Positions 1 to 6,410 of a stretch of 13,229 nt of DNA are shown piece by piece. How positions within the stretch are numbered: the stretch's first letter is position 1; every line of letters begins with the position of its first letter. The DNA is from SOKG01 sp964502665. Lineage in GTDB: Bacteria > Chloroflexota > Dehalococcoidia > SZUA-161. Position numbers and translations under genes: made by a program. The stretch lies in assembly GCA_964502665.1 (NCBI GenBank), contig CAZCXP010000063.1, forward strand, positions 1 through 13,229. The letters run 5' to 3'. The notes beneath the pieces are model-generated. The model was not told the DNA's origin. It saw nothing but the letters and a program-made list of their open reading frames with translations, and searched no databases.

Positions 1-24
1 CCACTCCGGTGGCAACGAATTCGT

Positions 25-46
25 CGTCGTGACTGGAGTCACGACG
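25..46 (-). terminator. Perfect hairpin downstream of thrC, possible transcription end
   Basis: Positions 25-34 (CGTCGTGACT) and 37-46 (AGTCACGACG) are perfectly complementary, separated by GG, so a 9-bp stem with a TGGA loop is realistic. It lies about 57 bases past the thrC stop in the direction of transcription. No T run follows it on the minus strand, so it is not a classical intrinsic terminator. It could mark the 3' end of the operon transcript or be part of a repeat. A smaller hairpin (CCAC/GTGG) occupies 1-12. Bases 1-102 show no other feature I can support. Confidence 0.3.
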
Positions 47-102
47 CTACCTTCAAGGGAGAGGGATTCATGCGAGGGTTTTTGCAGGACACCATATCTC
101 TA

Positions 103-1155
103 CTACCTGTGGAGTATCGCTTTCTCCAAAGCCTCGAGATCGGCTGGCAGTTCAGCGAGGGGCTTGGCGCTCTGGATGGCGGTGTCTGGGTCTTTCAGTC
201 CTGTCCCCGTGATGACGCAGACCACCTTCTTAGCGGAGAAATCGTAGCCACTTTTTGCCAGCTTGATAAGTCCAGCGAGTGAGGCAGCCGATGCTGGCTC
301 ACCAAAGACGCCTTCTTTTGCGGCGAGCAGTTTGTAGGCATCGAGGATCTCCTCATCGTTGACACAGCCGATCTCACCGCCAGACTCGTCTCTGGCAGCG
401 GCTGCTCCCCGCCAGCTCGCGGGATTGCCTATACGTATTGCCGAGGCCACGGTTTTGGGATCAGTTATCACCTTATCCCGTACAATAGCTGCCGATCCCT
501 CCGCCTCAAAGCCCATCATCTTCGGGGTGCTGGCAGCTCTCCCCGCTTGCTTGTAGTGGATAAACCCCTTCCAGTAGGCGGTGATGTTGCCGGCATTTCC
601 CACCGGGATGAAAAGGTAATCCGGTGCATCGCCCAAAGCGTCGACGATCTCAAAGGCCGCGGTCTTCTGCCCCTCGATGCGGTGGGGATTCAGGGAATTG
701 ACCAGAGCCATGGGGTGCTTTTGAGCCAGGATGCGCACCAGCTCAAGTGCCTTATCGAAATTGGCATCTATGGCGAGAATGTTGGCGTCATATATCAGCG
801 CCTGTGCCAGCTTACCCAGGGCGATGTTCCCTTTTGGGACGATGACGAATGTGGTGAGCCCACAGACGGCACCATAAGCTGCTGCCGAGGCGCTGGTATT
901 TCCGGTGGATGCGCAGATGATGGCGGTATTCTGAGCCTCTATGGCCTTGGCTACGGCGACCACCATTCCACGATCTTTGAAGGAGCCGGTCGGGTTGCAT
1001 CCCTCCAACTTAAAATAGAGCTCACCGCAGCCGATCTCTCTTTCCAGCCTCTGCGACCTGACCAGTGGGGTATCGCCCTCGCCGATGGTGAGAATCGGGG
1101 TCCGTGGGGTTACGGGGAGAAAATCTCGATATTTAGCGAGAAGGCACTGCTCCAT
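103..1155 (-). CDS. thrC: Threonine synthase
   Basis: This 350-residue, PLP-dependent enzyme converts O-phospho-L-homoserine to L-threonine, the last step of threonine synthesis in the cytoplasm. It has the fold-type II layout and the usual length of the short bacterial form. The motif NPTGSFKDRG (residues 54-63) holds the Schiff-base lysine K60. It is followed by the ASTGNTSAS phosphate-binding segment near residue 82, a glycine-rich VGNAGNIT segment, and a C-terminal VITGTGLKD. The ATG at 1155 is preceded by AAGGAA, which overlaps the stop codon of hom only 8 nt upstream, so translation is probably coupled to hom. The two genes form a homoserine-to-threonine pair. I see no truncation or missing key residue. 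Confidence 0.95.
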   Translation of the reverse strand: MEQCLLAKYRDFLPVTPRTPILTIGEGDTPLVRSQRLEREIGCGELYFKLEGCNPTGSFKDRGMVVAVAKAIEAQNTAIICASTGNTSASAAAYGAVCGLTTFVIVPKGNIALGKLAQALIYDANILAIDANFDKALELVRILAQKHPMALVNSLNPHRIEGQKTAAFEIVDALGDAPDYLFIPVGNAGNITAYWKGFIHYKQAGRAASTPKMMGFEAEGSAAIVRDKVITDPKTVASAIRIGNPASWRGAAAARDESGGEIGCVNDEEILDAYKLLAAKEGVFGEPASAASLAGLIKLAKSGYDFSAKKVVCVITGTGLKDPDTAIQSAKPLAELPADLEALEKAILHR

Positions 1156-1163
1156 ATTGTTCC

Positions 1164-2462
1164 TTAATCTTCAACCCTGATTAGATTGCCGATCTCTTGG
1201 ACTATGTCTAGCTTTTCTATCTCGTGCAGGGCCTCTTGGACTGCAGACTCCCGGGCTGGATAGGTCATGAGCACGATCTCTGCCTTCTGGGACGCGACAT
1301 CCGTCTCCTTCTGAATCACCGATGAGAGGCTGATGAGGTTATCGCCCAGGATTTTGGAGATCTGAGCTAGCACTCCAGGGCGATCGGCGGTGGTCATGCG
1401 CATGTAGTAGCGGGTCACAATCTGGGAGATGGGTGTGATCTCTTTGGTTTGGGAGAATTGTGGTTGCGGCTTGGGCTGCAGCCCGAGCCTTATGTTTTGT
1501 GCCAGTTGTATGACGTCAGCAATGACGGCGCTTGCGGCGGGCAAGGAGCCGGCACCACGTCCGTAGAAGATCACCCTTCCCGTCAAATCACCTTCCACCT
1601 GTATTGCATTGAAGACGCCGTCGACCTTTGCCAGGAGAAGATCCTGGGGAATAAACACAGGGTGAACCCTCACCTGTATGGAATGGTTCTCCTCCTTGGC
1701 GATGGCAAGCAGCTTTATGGCATATCCCAATTCGCTGGCGTAACGAAAGTCACGGGGGGCGAGACGCGAAATACCCTCACGGTAGATGTCCTCAGGCCGA
1801 ATCACGGTGCGGAAGGCCAGGGTAGCAAGGATAGCGAGCTTGTAGGCGGCATCAAGCCCTTCGATGTCTTTGGTGGGATCGGCCTCGGCATAACCCAGCT
1901 CTTGAGCTTGTCTCAGGGCAGTTGCGAAGTCCAGCCCATCATTTGCCATTCTGGTGATGATGTAGTTGGTAGTGCCGTTGATTATGGCATGGATAGCCGA
2001 TATCTTGTTTGCCACTAGGTCCCGCTTGAATGGGCTTATTATCGGTATGCCCCCACCCACACTGGCCTCGTGGCGGATATCCACCTTATGCCTGGCAGCT
2101 AAGGCTAGTAGCTCAGGCCCATGCTTGGCTATCACGTCCTTATTGGCAGTGACGACGTGTTTGCCCCTTGAGAGGGCTTCCTTTATGTACTCATAGGCGT
2201 CGGTATCGCCGCCTATGAGCTCGATGACGATGTCTATCCCGGGATCGGTCAGGACCTGATTGGGGTCGGTAGTGAATATGCGAGCGGGAATCTTGGACGA
2301 CCTCTTCTTGGAGATATCACAGTCCAAAACCCTCCTTAGTATCAGCGGACAACCAGCTTGCTGGGCTATGGCATCTGCTCTATCGATCAGGATATCGGCC
2401 ACTCCACTGCCGACAACGCCTAGTCCCATGAGGCCGATGTTGATGCTCTCTTTCTTGCTCAT
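1164..2462 (-). CDS. hom: Homoserine dehydrogenase with C-terminal ACT domain
   Basis: The protein reduces aspartate-4-semialdehyde to L-homoserine with NAD(P)H, the branch-point step toward threonine, methionine and isoleucine. The 432-residue chain starts with a Rossmann dinucleotide-binding motif, GLMGLGVVGSG, at residues 10-20. TANKDV follows at 105-110 and GTTNYI at 163-168. The family signature GYAEADPTKDIEGLDAAYK at 190-208 holds the catalytic Asp/Lys region. An ACT domain covers about 352-430 (RMTTADRPGVLAQIS), as expected for feedback control by threonine. The ATG at 2462 has GGTGAG 4 nt upstream. It sits between the PpiC-like gene (22-nt gap) and thrC (8-nt gap) in the same operon. 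Confidence 0.96.
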   Translation of the reverse strand: MSKKESINIGLMGLGVVGSGVADILIDRADAIAQQAGCPLILRRVLDCDISKKRSSKIPARIFTTDPNQVLTDPGIDIVIELIGGDTDAYEYIKEALSRGKHVVTANKDVIAKHGPELLALAARHKVDIRHEASVGGGIPIISPFKRDLVANKISAIHAIINGTTNYIITRMANDGLDFATALRQAQELGYAEADPTKDIEGLDAAYKLAILATLAFRTVIRPEDIYREGISRLAPRDFRYASELGYAIKLLAIAKEENHSIQVRVHPVFIPQDLLLAKVDGVFNAIQVEGDLTGRVIFYGRGAGSLPAASAVIADVIQLAQNIRLGLQPKPQPQFSQTKEITPISQIVTRYYMRMTTADRPGVLAQISKILGDNLISLSSVIQKETDVASQKAEIVLMTYPARESAVQEALHEIEKLDIVQEIGNLIRVED

Positions 2463-2484
2463 TGCTCACCTGCGCTCTTGCTAT

Positions 2485-3486
2485 CTAGATATGGTCAACA
2501 GCCCAGTTTATTTTATCTTGATCGAGATATTCTTCAATTATGCTGGCTTCTCTTTGTTCTTGGAGCCACTTTTCAAATGCGAGGTCGGTGAGGGTTTCCT
2601 GATGCTGGTCGCTGACGGTCATGCTTTCAGCTATGTCTGAAACCTCGATTAAGCTATATCCCTGATCAGTCAATATGGGTCCAGTCAGATTGCCTGCCTC
2701 CAGGCTGAAGGCAACCGCATCGTACTCAGGATATATGCCCTGGGGTACCCACAATCGATCATCTACCTGGATACTTCTGGTCACATTGCCTGCATCAGTT
2801 ACAGTGACATTACCCGCAGTAGCCAGGGTGAGATTGCCTTTTTGTAGCTGGGCTAAGGCATCGAGCGCCTCGTCTTCGGTATCCAGTTGAATAGTATACA
2901 GATGGACATGCTTGGCCTGTTTGGGCACTTCTTGCTGCTTCAGATATTCCCTGAGCTTCTGACCGAGCAGGCTGGTCTCGACGATCCGCCGGTATTCCTG
3001 ATCAGACAGTCGCGCTCGGTCCAGGCGCTGATCATATAGCTTATCCAAGTCTGATTGTGACAGGGTCGCGTTCCCCTGACCTGCGAGGAGGTCATTCTCG
3101 ATTGTTTCTGTGATCTCCTCGGAAGTGACCTTGATATCCATCATTGATGCTCCTTGCCGTATCACCTCGTTGTCCTCAATTACGCGCAATACCTGATACG
3201 GGAATGAGATATCATTGACAGCCACTCCTGAAGTCCAAGAGTAGAACCGAAGCATTTTGACGTAGTACCTCATATCTATGGTAGTGTCATTTACCTTGGC
3301 TACAGTCTGTTGCCATGGAGTCACATAGGTGTCGTAGCCCCAGTAGCCAACCAGCCCCAGTGCTGAAACAATGATCAGGGGGATGATTATCCGTATCACA
3401 AGCGATATATTTCTCTCACGTTGCCATCTCGGAGGCTGTTTCTTGGCAACGGTAACTTTGGGTTGGGGCTTCAGTTTCCTGCTCAA
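2485..3486 (-). CDS. Membrane-anchored SurA/PpiC-like protein (divergent peptidyl-prolyl isomerase)
   Basis: This 333-residue protein has a basic N-terminal tail (residues 1-27), one hydrophobic segment at about 28-50 and a large extracytoplasmic part, so it looks like a signal-anchored surface protein. Residues about 60-185 resemble the SurA/PrsA N-terminal helical chaperone domain. Residues about 190-283 resemble a parvulin domain, recognisable from its end (WVPQGIYPEYDAVAFSLEAGNLTGPI, then QGYSLIEV). The central parvulin stretch, which usually carries the Ser/Asp/Gly-rich active-site loop, is replaced by repeated GN(L/V)T tetrapeptides, so catalysis is doubtful. A chaperone role for secreted proteins is inferred. 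The start is TTG (3486), with a GGGGAT Shine-Dalgarno-like sequence upstream. It lies 47 nt after rpsR and 22 nt before hom. Confidence 0.8.
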   Translation of the reverse strand: MSRKLKPQPKVTVAKKQPPRWQRERNISLVIRIIIPLIIVSALGLVGYWGYDTYVTPWQQTVAKVNDTTIDMRYYVKMLRFYSWTSGVAVNDISFPYQVLRVIEDNEVIRQGASMMDIKVTSEEITETIENDLLAGQGNATLSQSDLDKLYDQRLDRARLSDQEYRRIVETSLLGQKLREYLKQQEVPKQAKHVHLYTIQLDTEDEALDALAQLQKGNLTLATAGNVTVTDAGNVTRSIQVDDRLWVPQGIYPEYDAVAFSLEAGNLTGPILTDQGYSLIEVSDIAESMTVSDQHQETLTDLAFEKWLQEQREASIIEEYLDQDKINWAVDHI

Positions 3487-3533
3487 TACGTGATCCCCGC
3501 TAGAGGAACAAAGTACATTTTGCTGTGCTGCGG

Positions 3534-3860
3534 TCAGTCGGATTGCTCTTTGGGGCCAGGCTCCTTGAGCCTGGGTCCTCCGCTCTGGCGAACGTGCTCT
3601 GGGGTGTAGGGCAAAAGGGCGATATGGCGCGCCCGTTTGAGGGCAATACTCAAAGGGCGCTGGTGTCTTGCGCAGACGCCCGTCTTGCGTCGAGCCTCGA
3701 TTCTCCCCCGATCTGAAATATAGCGGCGCAGCAAAGCGATGTCCTTGTAGTCAATAGTCTGAACCTTGTTCACACAAAAGGAGCAAACCTTTTTCCTGGG
3801 GATATATCTACCCTTCCCCGGTTCTCTCCGCCTGGGACCTGATTTACCGCGTCTTTGCAT
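3534..3860 (-). CDS. rpsR: 30S ribosomal protein S18 with C-terminal extension
   Basis: S18 pairs with S6 on the 30S platform and contacts 16S rRNA. The 108-residue product has the family core: YIPRKKVCSFC (19-29), IDYKDIALLRRYI (36-48) and ALKRARHIALLPY (73-85). It carries C26-x2-C29 and C63-x2-H66, the pattern of zinc-binding-type S18. I chose the ATG at 3860, which has GGGGG about 10 nt upstream. A TTG at 3881 would add 7 residues but lacks a good ribosome site. S18 usually ends soon after LLPY; here about 23 residues follow, rich in Pro, Gly and charged residues and encoded partly by a perfect hairpin. The gene lies 30 nt after ssb in the classical rpsF-ssb-rpsR order. Confidence 0.93.
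   Translation of the reverse strand: MQRRGKSGPRRREPGKGRYIPRKKVCSFCVNKVQTIDYKDIALLRRYISDRGRIEARRKTGVCARHQRPLSIALKRARHIALLPYTPEHVRQSGGPRLKEPGPKEQSD
3556..3574 (-). other. Perfect hairpin inside the 3' end of rpsR
   Basis: CCAGGCTC (3556-3563) and GAGCCTGG (3567-3574) form an 8-bp GC-rich stem with a 3-nt loop. On the minus strand it falls in the codons for the unusual S18 tail, about 20-40 nt before the stop. No T run follows. It could be an mRNA processing or stability element between the ribosomal genes and the ppiC-hom-thrC part. Confidence 0.4.
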
Positions 3861-3890
3861 TTCTTCAAAACCCCCTGTCAAGCTCAGGTA

Positions 3891-4298
3891 TTAAAAGGGG
3901 ATGTCCCCTGGTTCGAGATCCTCTTCAGTTGCCGTATCAATCCCGGTTTCAGGCAAGGTGCCCACTGGACGTCTATCGAGGAAGAGCACTCTATTGGCGA
4001 TTATTTCGATACGCGAGTGCCTTTGTCCGTCCTGTCCTTCCCAGGAGCGGGTTCGCAGTCTGCCCTCGACATAGGCCCTCTGCCCTTTGGTTAAGAACTG
4101 ATTGCAGTTCTCAGCCAGCCTGTTCCAGGTGACGACATCAAACCACTCAGTCTCTTGCTTCCGCTCGCCCTCGGGGGTAGTGTAGGTTCGGCTGGTGGCT
4201 AAGCGAAACGAAGTCACTGGATTACCGTTGGGGGTGAAACGCATCTCAGGATCGGTTCCCACATTTCCTATGATTATTACTTTGTTCAACCCCACCAT
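3891..4298 (-). CDS. ssb: Single-stranded DNA-binding protein
   Basis: SSB coats single-stranded DNA during replication, recombination and repair. The 135-residue protein begins MVGLNKVIIIGNVGTDPEMR, the typical OB-fold start. It continues with TEWFDVVTWNRLAENC (residues about 50-65) and KGQRAYVEGRLRTRSW (about 71-86). The linker is short, and the chain ends in the acidic tip EEDLEPGDIPF, the conserved tail that binds partner proteins. At 135 residues it is shorter than the roughly 170-180 of enterobacterial SSB, because of the short linker. The ATG at 4298 has AAAGGAG upstream. It lies 25 nt after rpsF and 30 nt before rpsR. Confidence 0.96.
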   Translation of the reverse strand: MVGLNKVIIIGNVGTDPEMRFTPNGNPVTSFRLATSRTYTTPEGERKQETEWFDVVTWNRLAENCNQFLTKGQRAYVEGRLRTRSWEGQDGQRHSRIEIIANRVLFLDRRPVGTLPETGIDTATEEDLEPGDIPF

Positions 4299-4323
4299 TT
4301 TGCCAACTCCTTTCCCCTGGCTC

Positions 4324-4611
4324 CTAATCCCCTAATCTAACTAACAGGTGACGCAGGATGTTCTCTGAGATTTTCAAGTTGGCTTCGAGTTCTGCGGCCA
4401 TTTCGGGTTTGGCCTTGAACCGACTTAGTACATAGTGCCCCTCCCTGAAACGATCAATGGGATAGGCTAGCTTTCGTCTGCCCCAATGATTAACCTCGGT
4501 AATGGACCCGCCTCTGGATGTGATGAAGTCGCTCACCTTATCTACAGTGCCGGGGATGTCTTCCTCGCCGACTTCGGGGCTAATGATCACAATCAGTTCA
4601 TAATCGCGCAA
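4324..4611 (-). CDS. rpsF: 30S ribosomal protein S6
   Basis: S6 binds S18 and 16S rRNA on the 30S platform. The 95-residue protein shows the family landmarks: RDYELIVIISPEV (2-14), the segment WGRRKLAYPIDRFREGHYVLSRF (about 43-65), and a C-terminal SENILRHLLVRL. The length is normal. The start codon is TTG at 4611, placed by the strong Shine-Dalgarno AGGGGTGAG just upstream and by the usual M-R-x-Y-E-L N-terminus of the family. It is the first gene of the rpsF-ssb-rpsR-ppiC-like-hom-thrC run and has a promoter immediately upstream. Confidence 0.95.
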   Translation of the reverse strand: MRDYELIVIISPEVGEEDIPGTVDKVSDFITSRGGSITEVNHWGRRKLAYPIDRFREGHYVLSRFKAKPEMAAELEANLKISENILRHLLVRLGD

Positions 4612-4663
4612 ATACTCACCCCTTCTGGTTAAGGCCTACCCTAGTCTCGGCCAAGATTGCCTA

Positions 4664-4693
4664 ATTATATCACGTGGGAATCGCTAACAGCAA
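4664..4693 (-). promoter_or_regulatory. Candidate sigma70 promoter of the rpsF operon
   Basis: On the minus strand a perfect TATAAT (4669-4664) is preceded, 18 nt upstream, by TTGCTG (4693-4688), a weak -35. The site begins 8 nt past the glyA stop, so rpsF and the genes after it can be transcribed independently of glyA. The leader to the rpsF start is about 45 nt. Confidence 0.6.
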
Positions 4694-4700
4694 GTGGTTG

Positions 4701-5945
4701 CTACTCAGTGAGCCCGGGCACGGGAAACTTCCTGCACATTTCATTAGCTTGGTGTCGAACCTCATCATATACTCTCTTATTGCCAGGGTTAGAGAGCACT
4801 CTGACGATGAGGCGGGCGACCTGCTCCATTTCCTTGACCCCAAACCCTCTGGCTGTAACAGCCGGGGTGCCCAATCTGATGCCGCTGGCTATCTGAGGGG
4901 GACGGTCGTCGAAGGGAATAGCGTTCTTATTCACAGTTATGCCCGCGGCGTCAAGGGCTTCTTCAGCTGCACTGCCCGTTATCCCCATCTGAGAGAGGTC
5001 GACCAAGACAAGATGGATGTCCGTCCCACCCGTGACGATTCGTAGCCCTAGATTATTCAATTCACTTGCCAGAGCCTTAGCATTTTGGAGTACCGCTCGC
5101 TGATAGGGAGCAAAGTCGGGTTGCATCGCCTCGAGAAAGGCAACTGCCTTGGCGGCTATGACGTGCATCAGGGGGCCGCCTTGCGTTCCAGGGAAGACGT
5201 TATTGTCTATCTTCGAAGACCATTGTGACTGGCAGAGAATGAACCCCCCTCTGGGCCCACGCAATGTCTTATGCGTAGTTGAGGTGACTACATCGGCGTA
5301 CGGCACTGGTGAGGGGTGGACGCCAGCAGCGACCAGCCCTGCTAAGTGGGCCATATCTACCATGAGCTTTGCATCTACCATGGCGGCTATTTGGCGAAAC
5401 CTGGCGAAATCGATTATCCTGGGATAGGAACTGGCGCCGGCCACAATAAGTTTGGGCCTGTGCTCCAGGGTGAGCTTTTCCAGCTGGTTGTAATCAATTA
5501 TCTCCGTCTCTCTGTCGACACCGTAGGCAACGAAGTTATAGAGCTTGCCGGAGAAGTTAACGGCGCTACCGTGGCTGAGATGCCCGCCATGAGCCAGACT
5601 CATTGCCAGGACAGTATCCCCATGTTCGAGCAGGGCAAAGTAGGCTGCCATATTGGCCTGGGCTCCGCTGTGCGGTTGGACGTTGGCGTGGTCAGCACTG
5701 AAAAGCTTCTTTGCCCGCTCAATTGCCAGTGCTTCGACTAGGTCAACATTCTGGCAGCCGCCATAATAGCGACTCCCGGGATAGCCCTCGGCGTACTTGT
5801 TTGTGAGCAGCGAGCCCTGGGCTTCGAGCACAGCTCTTGAGGCGTAGTTTTCTGCGGCAATAAGGTTGATGGTAAGCCGCTGACGTTGGTTATCCTGTTC
5901 GATTGCAGCGGCAACTCTTGGGTCAGTATCATTGAGCGAACCCAT
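4701..5945 (-). CDS. glyA: Serine hydroxymethyltransferase
   Basis: This PLP enzyme interconverts serine plus tetrahydrofolate with glycine plus 5,10-methylene-tetrahydrofolate, and is the main source of one-carbon units. The 414-residue chain has the family landmarks in order: LIAAENYAS (28-36), NKYAEGYPGSRYYGG (49-63), PHSGAQAN (91-98), VDMAHLAG (196-203), and the lysine motif TSTTHKTLRGPRGG (221-234) with the PLP lysine K226. FPGTQGGP follows. The length is standard. The ATG at 5945 has only a weak AAGAG ribosome site. The gene has its own promoter and a leader carrying a terminator-like hairpin. The next gene upstream on the same strand, bzdM, is 465 bases away across an assembly gap. Confidence 0.96.
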   Translation of the reverse strand: MGSLNDTDPRVAAAIEQDNQRQRLTINLIAAENYASRAVLEAQGSLLTNKYAEGYPGSRYYGGCQNVDLVEALAIERAKKLFSADHANVQPHSGAQANMAAYFALLEHGDTVLAMSLAHGGHLSHGSAVNFSGKLYNFVAYGVDRETEIIDYNQLEKLTLEHRPKLIVAGASSYPRIIDFARFRQIAAMVDAKLMVDMAHLAGLVAAGVHPSPVPYADVVTSTTHKTLRGPRGGFILCQSQWSSKIDNNVFPGTQGGPLMHVIAAKAVAFLEAMQPDFAPYQRAVLQNAKALASELNNLGLRIVTGGTDIHLVLVDLSQMGITGSAAEEALDAAGITVNKNAIPFDDRPPQIASGIRLGTPAVTARGFGVKEMEQVARLIVRVLSNPGNKRVYDEVRHQANEMCRKFPVPGLTE

Positions 5946-5985
5946 ATCTACTCTTGCCTATGGCGATAACTCGCAGCCCAGAAGT

Positions 5986-6012
5986 AAAAAGCCACGCTCT
6001 TGCTCACGTGGC
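5986..6012 (-). terminator. Intrinsic-terminator-like hairpin in the glyA leader
   Basis: On the minus strand GCCACG (6012-6007) pairs with CGTGGC (5996-5991) across a 10-nt loop, and five T (5990-5986) follow directly. It lies downstream of the glyA promoter and 40 nt before the glyA start, so it would cut the leader short unless the RNA refolds. This is the arrangement of an attenuator. I could not match the leader to a known riboswitch class; the ZTP and THF core motifs were looked for by eye and not found. Confidence 0.5.
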
Positions 6013-6066
6013 CCTGAACACGAAAAACCTAACAACAGCGCATCCTACGGCCGGAATAACTGCCTC

Positions 6067-6095
6067 AGTTTACATCAGCAATTTGGGACTGTCAA
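6067..6095 (-). promoter_or_regulatory. Candidate sigma70 promoter of glyA
   Basis: The minus strand has a perfect -35 TTGACA (6095-6090), a 17-nt spacer and a -10 TAAACT (6072-6067, 4 of 6 consensus positions). The same two hexamers and spacing occur upstream of bzdN. The predicted RNA has a leader of about 115 nt containing the terminator-like hairpin. Confidence 0.6.
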
Positions 6096-6101
6096 CATCT
6101 A

Positions 6102-6144
6102 GAAGAGGGTAGTTCTGCGGTTGTCCTACGAAGCGTCCCTTATG
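6102..6144. repeat. 43-bp direct repeat, left copy (abuts the N gap)
   Basis: This stretch matches 6330-6372 at 42 of 43 positions (only 6106 A versus 6334 G differs) and ends exactly at the first N. It looks like the uninserted version of the site occupied by the mobile repeat at 6169-6330. Confidence 0.85.
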
Positions 6145-6154
6145 NNNNNNNNNN
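6145..6154. other. Assembly gap (10 N)
   Basis: Ten N in a row are a scaffold placeholder; the true distance is unknown. It separates the glyA side from the bzd side. Both sides carry the same 43-bp sequence, which supports true adjacency of the two contigs. Confidence 0.98.
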
Positions 6155-6168
6155 CTAGAAGGGGGCCC

Positions 6169-6330
6169 AAAAACAGCGATTACCTTCAAAAACACGGGTT
6201 TTGGGTGTCATTGCGAGCGCAGCGAAGCAATCTCACCATAAATACGTTCAAGATTGCTTCGTCGCTAGTGCTCCTCGCAATGACATAGGAATGTGGCAAC
6301 ACTAACTTGATGCCGAATGGCTATTTTGGG
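6169..6330 (-). mobile_element. MITE-like palindromic repeat, left copy
   Basis: This is a 162-bp non-coding element. Its reverse complement matches 11135-11296 at 156 of 162 positions with no gaps (compared by eye). The centre is a long imperfect palindrome built on GTCATTGCGAG and GAAGCAATCTC. The tips form a short terminal inverted repeat of the AAAAyAGCGATT type, with one further change in this copy. Flanking 8-bp direct repeats GAAGGGGG (6158-6165 and 6330-6337) look like a target-site duplication. It encodes no transposase, so it would depend on an enzyme from elsewhere. Spurious reading frames across such repeats give 'VIASEAKQS'-like peptides. Confidence 0.8.
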
Positions 6331-6372
6331 AAGGGGGTAGTTCTGCGGTTGTCCTACGAAGCGTCCCTTATG
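6330..6372. repeat. 43-bp direct repeat, right copy
   Basis: This is the second copy of 6102-6144. Here the same sequence begins immediately after the mobile repeat, within its duplicated target GAAGGGGG, and continues without a break toward bzdM. Confidence 0.85.
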
Positions 6373-6388
6373 CAAAGGCACTACTTGG

Positions 6389-6404
6389 CTTCCAGGGTTG
6401 GAAG
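6389..6404 (-). terminator. Weak hairpin after bzdM
   Basis: CTTCCA (6389-6394) and TGGAAG (6399-6404) form a 6-bp stem with a 4-nt loop, 7 nt past the bzdM stop. No T run follows, so termination here is uncertain. No better terminator for the operon is visible before the assembly gap. Confidence 0.25.
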
Positions 6405-6410
6405 AAGCAC

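Noticed and set aside
547..1167. 206-residue plus-strand frame opposite thrC (and the 189-residue one opposite hom at 1449-2018)
   Set aside because: They are antisense shadows of clearly recognised thrC and hom genes and show no family motif or ribosome site of their own.
5946..6066. ZTP (pfl) or tetrahydrofolate riboswitch upstream of glyA
   Set aside because: The conserved cores of these classes were looked for by eye and not found; only a terminator-like hairpin is supported. A covariance-model search would settle it.
6169..6330. CRISPR repeats or an rRNA/tRNA gene in the palindromic regions
   Set aside because: There are only two long inverted copies, with no regularly spaced short direct repeats and no tRNA-like cloverleaf; the target duplications fit a transposable element.
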